From CAYYNP01 sp964472545 (GTDB taxonomy: Bacteria; Planctomycetota; Planctomycetia; Pirellulales; Thermoguttaceae): 21,757 bases of DNA. Location of the stretch: assembly GCA_964472545.1 (NCBI GenBank), contig CAYYNP010000170.1, forward strand, positions 1 through 21,757, in the 5' to 3' direction. A model generated the notes under the pieces. The model did no database searches and was not told the DNA's origin. It saw only the letters and a list, made by a program, of their open reading frames with translations. Within the stretch, counting starts at the first letter, position 1. Each line of letters starts with the position of its first letter. A program made the translations under genes and the position numbers. Below, in pieces: positions 1 through 7,800 of this stretch.

Positions 1-189
1 TTCGCTGCGCTCAGCCACCAGCCACCCCAAGTGGGGAAGTTATTCATCGGCCGCCGCTAAGCCAATGTCTCCACGTCGCGGAGGGTATCTGCACGGTTCG
101 GGCTGTCCGTCAAGACTCGACTACTCCGGAGAACATTGCCAACGGATGGTAAAAAACGCGGATTATTCTGTTCATCGGCGACCAGGCGC

Positions 190-218
190 TTGACAACATG
201 GGTGGGGGAAGGTTAAAT
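190..218 (+). promoter_or_regulatory. Candidate sigma70 promoter for the PEP-CTERM gene
   Basis: A perfect -35 hexamer TTGACA (190-195) is followed by a 17-bp spacer and TTAAAT (213-218, 4 of 6 matches to TATAAT). Transcription would begin near 225. That excludes an in-frame ATG at 198 as the start and favours the ATG at 288. No transcript data support it; the call rests on hexamer match and spacing. Confidence 0.55.
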
Positions 219-287
219 TGGAGGCAATATCCGGTTTCTATGGCCGGAGGAGTCGGCATTTCGCGGATTTCGCAGCAAGAGCTTGGG

Positions 288-704
288 ATGACTCGCTTTC
301 TCCTCGTTAGGGGGCTCCGATGCACTGCGGTGTTGGCCGTTGGGCTGATGCTGGCAGGCTCTACGATCGCGATGGGCGCTGACGTGATCGACGCTGACGT
401 GATCGACGCTGACGTGATCGACGCTGACGTGATCGACGCTACCGCCCAGCCAGTCGCTTCGCACGGCCAAACCGATGTCCTGCCGGAGCCCGTGGTGGTA
501 GCCGAACCGCCATGGGATAGCCCGACCTTGGCCAGCGAATTGGTGATCGACGACGGTTCGATCGAGGAGCCCGTGCCTCACGAGGACCCGCTGGCGGCAG
601 CCGACGCCAAACAGGACGGCCTGTCGCTGATCCCCGAGCCGAACACCCTGCTGATGCTGGCCTTGGCCGCCTTGACGGTCTTTCTGTGGCGCCGCAAGTG
701 GTGA
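288..704 (+). CDS. Small PEP-CTERM sorting-domain protein
   Basis: This 138-residue protein is exported and probably anchored or processed by an exosortase-type system. Residues 1-30 look like a signal peptide: Arg at 3, 9 and 12 followed by a hydrophobic stretch ending in small residues. Residues 31-50 are four exact copies of ADVID. The middle is acidic and proline-rich without a recognisable fold. The C-terminus is a classic PEP-CTERM signal: the PEP motif at 116-118, a hydrophobic helix to about 134, and the basic end RRKW. The ATG at 288 was chosen because it directly precedes the signal peptide and lies downstream of the predicted transcription start; in-frame ATGs at 198 and 240 would put charged, non-secretory sequence in front. 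No strong Shine-Dalgarno is visible. The gene stands alone between its own promoter and terminator. The molecular role is unknown; PEP-CTERM proteins are generally surface or matrix proteins. Confidence 0.8.
   Translation: MTRFLLVRGLRCTAVLAVGLMLAGSTIAMGADVIDADVIDADVIDADVIDATAQPVASHGQTDVLPEPVVVAEPPWDSPTLASELVIDDGSIEEPVPHEDPLAAADAKQDGLSLIPEPNTLLMLALAALTVFLWRRKW
378..437 (+). repeat. Four perfect 15-bp tandem repeats (ADVID)
   Basis: The unit GCTGACGTGATCGAC occurs four times without a mismatch and is followed by one further GCT. The period is a multiple of three, so it encodes ADVID four times and changes in copy number would keep the reading frame. It lies just after the signal peptide of the PEP-CTERM protein, so it would form the mature N-terminus. 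Confidence 0.95.
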
Positions 705-748
705 AGCGTCGGCCCGGCGCGCGGAAAGACCGCATAGCAACGTGATCG

Positions 749-784
749 AGAAGCCCCAATACGGGGCTTCTGGCCTTTCTTGAG
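749..784 (+). terminator. Intrinsic terminator after the PEP-CTERM gene
   Basis: A perfect 9-bp stem AGAAGCCCC / GGGGCTTCT (749-757 and 763-771) with the 5-nt loop AATAC is followed by the pyrimidine-rich tail GGCCTTTCTT. It lies 45 bp beyond the stop codon of the small gene and before the promoter of the next one. Confidence 0.75.
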
Positions 785-798
785 CCTGCCGCGTTCGC

Positions 799-827
799 TT
801 GCCGTGGTTCACAACGTGTTCTAGACT
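799..827 (+). promoter_or_regulatory. Candidate promoter for the HEAT/discoidin/heme protein
   Basis: TTGCCG (799-804, 4 of 6) and TAGACT (822-827, 4 of 6) are separated by exactly 17 bp. They sit after the upstream terminator and about 55 bp before the GTG start. The match is moderate and the call is tentative. Confidence 0.35.
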
Positions 828-870
828 GGCGGGCGCCGATCCGTTGCCCCAGCGCGTCTGCCAAACACCG

Positions 871-876
871 AGGAGG
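871..876 (+). promoter_or_regulatory. Strong ribosome binding site fixing a GTG start
   Basis: AGGAGG lies 5 nt before the GTG at 882. This is the reason for accepting the non-ATG start: the signal peptide begins immediately after it and no ATG competes nearby. Confidence 0.8.
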
Positions 877-881
877 GATTC

Positions 882-3800
882 GTGGCCACTGTCAAACGCA
901 CCAGATCGATCGTCGAGACCTGCATCGCGGGTATCGCGACGCTAGCCGTCCTTCTGTCGGGCATGCGTACCCCCGCCGCGGCTGCAACACATCCCGGCGG
1001 GCCGGTGCCGCGGCAGGTACACGACAAGACGGCGCAGCTCGACGACGAAGCGCCCGCCGTTCGGGCGGCGGCAGCCGAGGGGCTGGGATTCCTCCGTGCC
1101 TACTCGGCCGAGGCCGCGCTGATCGGCCGGCTCGAAGACAGTTCGTCGGAGGTGCGGCGCCAGGCGGCTATGGCGCTGGCGTGGTGTGGCGGACGCCGTG
1201 CGGTCGAACCGTTGTTGGACGCGCTGGGCGACCACGACTGGATCGTCCGCCAGGCAGCCCACGTCTCGCTGACGAACCTCACCGGCATGGAATTCCCCTT
1301 TACGTCGACCGCCGAAGAAGCGAAGCGGTCGGCCGAAGCCCGGCGCTGGCGCGACTGGTGGGCCGGCGTTACGCCGACTCGCCCGCCGAAAGAGGTGCTC
1401 GCATTGTTGCACGGGCCGAAGGGCGGCATCGGCGGTGGGCCGGTGTATACGTCGTCGACTTACCGCGGCCCGGCCGAGATCCTGCTCGATGGCCGCCTCG
1501 GCCCCGAATACTGGCAAACCAAACAAGTCCCCTTCCCGCAATGGTGTACGGTCGATTTGGGCAAAGTCCGCGACGTGGCCTCGGTGGTGGTCCACCAATA
1601 CGGGCCGGGCTTCGTGATGACCGAATACGCCGTGTCGACGAGTCTCGACAACCGGCAGTTCGACGAGGTGGTCCGACGCAAAGGTGCCACGCCGGTGAAG
1701 CTTGTGGTCAACTTCCCCAAGCGTAAGGCCCGCTACGTGCGGATTACCAGCTTCGGCTCCCAGAACCCCACCTACCCGACCACGTTCTTCGAGATCGAGA
1801 TCGATGGCCATCGGGCGCCCGTGCGGCGCGATCCGGTCGAGTGGCGGCAGGAACGGGGACTGCGGGCGTTAGGGACTCTGGGCGGCGAAGGGGCCACCGA
1901 AGCGATCCTCGAGGTCCTCGGGCCCGTGCCCAGTAATGCGGCCAACTATCGACCGACGGTCCGAGCGGGAATTCGGGCGTTGGGACGGCTGCGCGACGAG
2001 GCCGGTTTCGAGGCGCTGGTGGCGCTGTTGGACAACCCGATGTGGGCACGCCACGCCGCCGAGGCGTTGGGCGATTTTGGCGATCGCCGCGCCGTGCCGG
2101 CCCTGTTGGCGGCCTACCCGCGATACGCCAAGAACCTCGCCGGGGCAAACCCGAAAGACGTGCCCGGCGACGACCGCATGGGCTTCCCCAGTGAAGATCG
2201 CATGTTGCACACGCCCTATGCAATCATCTACGCCCTCTCGCGGCTGCCGCTCGATGCCCCGGCCGATCGGGCCGCGCTGCGAGAGCTCGCGCCGCTATTG
2301 ATGGCCAATCTGCCCGGCGACCACGACACGTTCTTCCTCTATCAGCCGGAGGTCGGCCACGTGCTGACGCAGTACCTGATCGAATTGACCGGCCTGCGGC
2401 AAGACGCCTGCGAACACGCGCTGACGTCGCTCGGTCAGCCGGGCCGCGCGGCCCGGCCGGACGACGCGCTCGTGTGGTCGACGTTCCCGGCATATCGCAT
2501 CTCCAGTTGGCTGCCGTGTGTCTGCACCGAGAAGCAAGACCTGCCGCGGCTGTTGGCGCTCTTGGGCCACAAGGAGGGCTGGGTGCGCCTGAACGCCGCC
2601 AAGGCGATTGCATGGCTCGGCGACGAGCGGGCAATCGACCCGCTGGCGAAACTGCTCGCCGAGGCCAAGCCGGAGGCCGATTTCGGCTACAACGCCACGT
2701 TCAAGAACGAAGAATACGACGACATGGCCCCGCGATGGCGCGAAGGGCTGCTGCGGGCGTTGGGATTGCTGGGAGCACATCAGCACACCGACTTGATCGT
2801 CAGTGTGCTCAACGACGAACGCTCGGTGCTCGAAGTGCGTTACGCGGCGGCCGAAGCCTTGAGCGACTTGGGCAATCCTCGGGCGCTGGCGGCACTGCGC
2901 ACGGCGGCCGTAAGCCACTCGTTCCGCTCGGTCCGTCACGTCGCCCGCGACGGCATGCGGAAACACGGCGGGCGGATCGCGACGTCGGGCCCTTCAGGCT
3001 CGGGCAATGCTGCTTTGGCGGGGCATTCGTCGTCAGCTTTCCGCATGTCTCCGACGCCGGCCCTGCCCGAGGCGATCGTCTTCATCCAGGGCAGCAACAA
3101 CATCCCCAACACCATCGGCACCGTCGAACAGGCCGACCGCTGGCGACAGACCTACGTGGTGACCGACTCGGGGCCCGCCTATCGTCCGGGCCGCAACCTC
3201 TGCGTGCTCCGTCCGCCGCGGCCCGACGGCAAGGTGACGCCGCTGACCCGCTTCGCCGACGGCTACGTGGGTGAGCCCGAGTTGTCGTTTGACGGCTCTC
3301 ACGTGATCTTCTGCCGCCGCGGCCAGGACGATCCGTGGTGGCATCTGTTTCGCATCAACGTCGACGGCTCCGGGCTGCGGCAGTTGACCTTCGGGCCGTA
3401 TCACGACGTGGGGCCGGCCTATCTGCCCGACGGTCGGATCGTCTTCGCGTCGAGCCGCTTAGGGATCCGCGACGAATACCACGGTTATCCCTGCACCGGG
3501 CTGAACGTGATGAACCCCGACGGCAGTGATATCCATCCGATCGCCACGAACATCGGCCGCGACAACGAGCCGGCCGTTCTGAACGACGGGCGGATCGTCT
3601 TCAGCCGCCTGGAGGTCTTCTATTCGCGCAACAAGACCGAGTTGACGTTGCACGCGGCTCATCCCGACGGCACGCAGGACGTGGTGCTCTACGGCCCCGA
3701 GCGGCGGCCGTATTGGCGGAGCCTCGATCACGGCCCTCGCACCCCGGCCGACGGTCAAGAGGCCCCGCTGACGCACCGCGTGTTGAGGATGACCCAGCCG

Positions 3801-4658
3801 CAGCCGATGCCCGACGGGCGGCACGTGGTCGTGGTCACCCAGGGCGGGCTGGTATTGGTCGGACAGCGCCGCGACACGGAAGAGACGATCACGCCGGACA
3901 ACCACACGCGGTCGTACACCACGCCGTTTCCGCTGGCCGACGGCACGATCCTCTGTGCGTCGACGTTGAAGACGCCCGACCGGAAGCAAGTCGACCTGGG
4001 GCTCTATCGCTTCGATCCGGCCACCAAGGAACTCGATTTGATCTACAACGACCCGGCATTGGCCGACTTCGAGCCGCGTCCGATTCTTGCCCGGTCGCGG
4101 CCGATGTTGCAGGCGCCCAAGGCCCAAAGACACGCCTACAGCGGACGGTTCGTCTGCACGTCGGTCTATGCCACGCAGGAAGAAGAGGTGGCCGTGCGCG
4201 GGCGGTTCGTGCGGCTGATCGAGGGCGTGCCGAAGGTCGCCCGACACAGCACGCACACCAACCCTTGGGAGGTCTGGAAGAACCACGGCGGCACGTTCGC
4301 CCGGGTATTGGGCACGGCGCCGCTGGCGCCGGACGGTTCGTTCTACGTCGAGGCCCCCGCCGACCGGCTGCTGCACTTCCAGGTGCTCGACAGCGACCGC
4401 CGCGTGGTCGGCCAGCAGTTGACGTGGATCTATCCCCGCGGCGGCGAGGTCAAGTCGTGCGTCGGCTGTCACGAAGACCCCCACACCACCACCCGCGGAA
4501 ACGACCCGCTGGCCTCGCACTACCCGCCGGTCGATTTCCTGCCCGATGGCCGCGAGTTCACCTATCGGGCCAAGGCCTGGTTCAAAGGCAGCTTGCCGTC
4601 GGAGATCGAGGAACGCACGCGGACCGTGCGGGCGGTGAATCTGCTGGGGCGGCAATAA
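882..4658 (+). CDS. Exported HEAT/discoidin/HZS-alpha-like propeller protein with one c-type heme motif
   Basis: This 1258-residue protein has a signal peptide (about 1-35). Next come HEAT-type repeats (about 54-136) and a discoidin/F5-F8 C-like beta-sandwich (about 187-309, with motifs such as FPQWCTVDLG and ARYVRITSFG). A longer HEAT array follows (about 320-695), then a TolB-like propeller with repeated PDGRIVF-type strands (about 727-1090). A short tail carries the single heme c motif C1193-V-G-C-H1197. The propeller plus heme layout resembles the middle and C-terminal parts of the hydrazine synthase alpha subunit, a family with many non-anammox homologues in planctomycetes. Hydrazine synthesis is not implied: the beta and gamma subunits are absent here. 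It probably acts outside the cytoplasmic membrane as a heme-bearing binding or redox protein, with the discoidin domain suggesting carbohydrate binding. Only one CxxCH is present, whereas the homologue at 18613-21681 has two. It appears monocistronic. Confidence 0.8.
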   Translation: MATVKRTRSIVETCIAGIATLAVLLSGMRTPAAAATHPGGPVPRQVHDKTAQLDDEAPAVRAAAAEGLGFLRAYSAEAALIGRLEDSSSEVRRQAAMALAWCGGRRAVEPLLDALGDHDWIVRQAAHVSLTNLTGMEFPFTSTAEEAKRSAEARRWRDWWAGVTPTRPPKEVLALLHGPKGGIGGGPVYTSSTYRGPAEILLDGRLGPEYWQTKQVPFPQWCTVDLGKVRDVASVVVHQYGPGFVMTEYAVSTSLDNRQFDEVVRRKGATPVKLVVNFPKRKARYVRITSFGSQNPTYPTTFFEIEIDGHRAPVRRDPVEWRQERGLRALGTLGGEGATEAILEVLGPVPSNAANYRPTVRAGIRALGRLRDEAGFEALVALLDNPMWARHAAEALGDFGDRRAVPALLAAYPRYAKNLAGANPKDVPGDDRMGFPSEDRMLHTPYAIIYALSRLPLDAPADRAALRELAPLLMANLPGDHDTFFLYQPEVGHVLTQYLIELTGLRQDACEHALTSLGQPGRAARPDDALVWSTFPAYRISSWLPCVCTEKQDLPRLLALLGHKEGWVRLNAAKAIAWLGDERAIDPLAKLLAEAKPEADFGYNATFKNEEYDDMAPRWREGLLRALGLLGAHQHTDLIVSVLNDERSVLEVRYAAAEALSDLGNPRALAALRTAAVSHSFRSVRHVARDGMRKHGGRIATSGPSGSGNAALAGHSSSAFRMSPTPALPEAIVFIQGSNNIPNTIGTVEQADRWRQTYVVTDSGPAYRPGRNLCVLRPPRPDGKVTPLTRFADGYVGEPELSFDGSHVIFCRRGQDDPWWHLFRINVDGSGLRQLTFGPYHDVGPAYLPDGRIVFASSRLGIRDEYHGYPCTGLNVMNPDGSDIHPIATNIGRDNEPAVLNDGRIVFSRLEVFYSRNKTELTLHAAHPDGTQDVVLYGPERRPYWRSLDHGPRTPADGQEAPLTHRVLRMTQPQPMPDGRHVVVVTQGGLVLVGQRRDTEETITPDNHTRSYTTPFPLADGTILCASTLKTPDRKQVDLGLYRFDPATKELDLIYNDPALADFEPRPILARSRPMLQAPKAQRHAYSGRFVCTSVYATQEEEVAVRGRFVRLIEGVPKVARHSTHTNPWEVWKNHGGTFARVLGTAPLAPDGSFYVEAPADRLLHFQVLDSDRRVVGQQLTWIYPRGGEVKSCVGCHEDPHTTTRGNDPLASHYPPVDFLPDGREFTYRAKAWFKGSLPSEIEERTRTVRAVNLLGRQ

Positions 4659-4661
4659 AGC

Positions 4662-4678
4662 CGCGACCGGTGGTCGCG
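4662..4678. repeat. Short GC-rich palindrome after the stop codon
   Basis: CGCGACC / GGTCGCG forms a perfect 7-bp stem with the 3-nt loop GGT, starting 3 nt after the TAA of the upstream gene. There is no T-run, so it is a poor intrinsic terminator. It could serve as an mRNA-end stabiliser or be a REP-like repeat. Confidence 0.5.
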
Positions 4679-4694
4679 CCCGGGCCTCCATAAC

Positions 4695-4787
4695 CTCGTT
4701 CCCAAACTCCAGTTTGGGAACGGTACGCGGTGCGGGCAGGCGAATCGAAACTGGATGGACGTTCCCAAACCGGAGTTTGGGAACGAG
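4695..4787. repeat. Inverted pair of REP sequences (REPIN-like element)
   Basis: Two near-identical 28-nt palindromic units lie at 4695-4722 and, in opposite orientation, at 4760-4787. Each contains GTTCCCAAAC and its complement. Read in the same direction they match at 27 of 28 positions, and 37 bp separates them. Each can form a 10-11 bp hairpin, and the pair can fold into one larger structure. An inverted REP doublet between convergent genes is the typical arrangement of REPINs, which are thought to be mobilised by RAYT transposases. No RAYT gene is in the window. It may also act as a bidirectional transcription barrier. Confidence 0.8.
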
Positions 4788-4803
4788 AGTCATATTCCAG
4801 CCT

Positions 4804-7800
4804 CTACCGTCCCGCCTCCGCCAGCCGTGGGGCGATCTCGATCTTCAGGCCGTCGATCCAGTGCTTGTGCTCGTCGGTGTAGTAGAGGTACGTGCGGCTG
4901 GCCGGGCCGGTGTAGGTGCCGGGGATGGCGGCCACCATGCTAATCGGCAACTCGACGCGCTGCTCGGCGTCCAGCGATCGCCAATAGAGCACGACTTCCC
5001 GGCCGATCACCTCGTAGGCGGCGATCTTCTCGGCCTTGACCAGTTCCTTGAGCTGATCGTGACGTACTTCCAGTCCGCCCGGCACGCCGATGATCGCCAC
5101 CGGCGTGGGGATCGGCTCGCCGGTGCGATTGACCACCGCCACGCGGGCTTCGGTCACGGCGCCCTCGCCGATGCGGCGGTCGGAAAGCGCGACGTCGAGA
5201 TGCACTTTGCACGCCTCGGCCGAGACCGGCTTCAGCGTGTTGTAGTCGATCGCCATCGAATACGGCATGTCGGAACCGCCGGCCATTTTCAGTTGCAGGG
5301 TGTGCTTGCCGGGGCCTAGCAGTTCGGTCATGTCGGGCAACTCGATGGCGCCCTGTGTGTCCTCGCCAAACGCCACCGGCTCGCCCATCGGACGGCCGTC
5401 GACGATCAATTGCAGGCTGCCGGGGGCCTTCGGCTTGGCCCGCGACTTGTCGTACTCGACGATCGCCTTCAACGCCAACACGGTCGACTGCGTCGAGCCG
5501 AAACGGCCGGCCTTGCAGACCTCGGCCAGGTAGTTCATCGCCTTTTCCACGTTGGCCGCGTAGTGCGGGTTCTTCAGCCAGCCGAGCAGGGCCAACGAGG
5601 TCGTCTCGATCTTCAACGCCTCGCCGCCGCTGCCGACGATCGACGTGGTGGCGCCTTCCACCGAGCCGTCGTCGGTCTGCTTGCCGGCCAGCCGGTCCAA
5701 GAGCGCGTCGGCGGTGGCAACGTCACCGGACAGAGCAAGCACGTTGGCGGCCAAGGCCAGCACGTACGTGTTCTGCGTCTTCTCGGCCGCCTCGCGAATC
5801 CAGGCGACCTCGCGCGAAAGATCGGCCTTCTCGCCGGTCTCCAACAGGGCCCAGACGATATAGGCGTTGGAACAGTCGGGATCGGTGATCCAGGTGTGTA
5901 ACGTGCGTCGCTCGCGGGAGAAACCGCCGTTGCCGTCGCGGGCGGCTAGCAGCCACTGCCGTGTCCGCTCGATCATCTCCGGGTCGACCTGCCGCACTTC
6001 GGCCATGTCGTCGAACTCCAAGAGGCCATAGGCCGTCAGGGCCTCGTGCCCCGGGTCCGCGGCGAACCACTCGTAGCCGCGGTTCTCGCACTCGAAACCG
6101 ATCAGCCGATCATGGCCTCGATCGAGCGTCTCGCTGCTACGGCGGACCAGGTCGGGGTCGACGCCCGTGTGCGTGGTGAAATACTGCTGGGCCATCACCA
6201 GCGGATAGGTCGTCGAACTGGTCTGCTCGAAGCAACCGTACGGCTCGCGGATCAGCCGGGCCAACGCCTCGGTCAGGTTGGCCAGCGGCGTGGGATAGAC
6301 CACCGCGCGGCTGGCCGTGCTACCGCGGACCAACATCTCGGGCACCACGATTTCGTGCTCGGCCTCGCCGTCGGCCGAGAGCATGCCGCCGAAGCCGACC
6401 TCGACGGGAAAGCCCTGCGGCTTGATCGAAAGCGTTCGCGTGACGCGGTCGGCGTACGGCCCGGCCGCGGCCGAGAGCGTGAGTTCCGCCTCGCCGTTGT
6501 ACTGCCCTACGGTCACGTCGAGCAAACGCCGCAGCCGGGCGTCGGCTTGCAGCAGCACGGGCGCCGCCGGCGGGCCGAGTTGCAATGCCGGATGGGCGTC
6601 GACCTCGATCGAGGCGTCGCCCAGCGGTCCGGCCGTCGCGTTGACGATGCCGATCGGCAGCCGGATGCGGTCGCCGGCGGTGACCTCCAGCGGCAGCTTC
6701 GGCTCGACGTAGAACGGCTCAACCGATTCGATCCAGGCCGTGCCGCTGCCCAAGGTGCCGTCGGCATTGAAGGCGTCGGCGGTGACGCGGAAGCTGGTCA
6801 CCGAGTCGTTCAGCCCGAAGGCCACCGTGGCCTTGCCGGTCTCGGCGTCGGTCTTCACGCCGGCGTGCCAGAAGAGCGTTTCGGTGAAGTCGGTCCGCTG
6901 GCCCGGCTGGCGGCCGCTGCGGACCTGATGGGCGTAGATTCGCACGGCGACGAAGTCGTTGCGGATCGGTGCCCTGGCTAAGTCGGCCAGCAAGGCCCGC
7001 TTGCCCGCAACTGCCTCACTCTGCCGCATCGCCTTCTCCAGCCGCTGCTGCTGCTCCGAGAGCGGCTTCAAGGCGGGCAGGGGCAATTCCGCGGCCATCA
7101 CCGGCGGCCGCATTACGGGCGCCGGCGGTTCTGCGGCTACTGGTGGTGCCGGCATTGGGCCGGCCACAGGCGGAGGGTCGGCCGGCGGTGCAGGAGCAAG
7201 CGGTACCTCGACCGGCGGGGCAGCAGGCACGTCGGCCGGTGGCGCGGCGTCGACGTCCGGTGGGGCGGGTGCGCCCTCCGGAACGACCAGGCCGTCGTCC
7301 ATAGGCGGCATCGCCCCTAGACGACCGTCGAACTGCCAGCCGCCCTTGCCCTGTCCCTCGCCGGCACGCTGGAAGACTTCCATCAGACGGCGTTGTGAGA
7401 CCATCCGCAGCGCCAACGCACGCCGGGCCAGGTCGCCCTCTGCGGCGATGAATTTGGCTGTGTCGATCAGGGCAAATCGCCGCCAGCCTTGGGTGCCCAA
7501 CAACAGGTCGACCGCTTTGGGGGCCGCAGGGTTCTCCGGATCGAGGTAGACGTGGGCGTCGGCCAGTTCACGTACGTCGTTTTCCAGCAGCACCATTACC
7601 GGCAGCCGGGGCGCCTGCTCGCGCTTCTCGATCATCTCCAGCACGCTGTCGTCGGTCACGGTGAGCCCCACCACGGCCTCGATCGGCTCGCCGTGCTGGT
7701 CCGTCGTCTCGACGGTCAGTTCGGCCTGGCCACCGGGCACGTAGCGATCGTCGTGGCTGACGATGTTCACCCGGATCGAATTGGCCGGCCGCCGATAGAT

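Noticed and set aside
1..189. Remnant of an upstream gene at the left edge
   Set aside because: No open frame with recognisable protein content could be supported in these bases.
198..287. Earlier in-frame starts (198, 240) for the PEP-CTERM gene
   Set aside because: 198 lies within the promoter, before the predicted transcript start, and both would hide the signal peptide behind extra sequence.
378..437. CRISPR-like array
   Set aside because: The units are contiguous without spacers and encode a regular peptide repeat.
3459..4793. A 444-codon minus-strand open frame opposite the first heme gene
   Set aside because: It is an antisense shadow without family motifs, and its 5' part runs through the REP pair.
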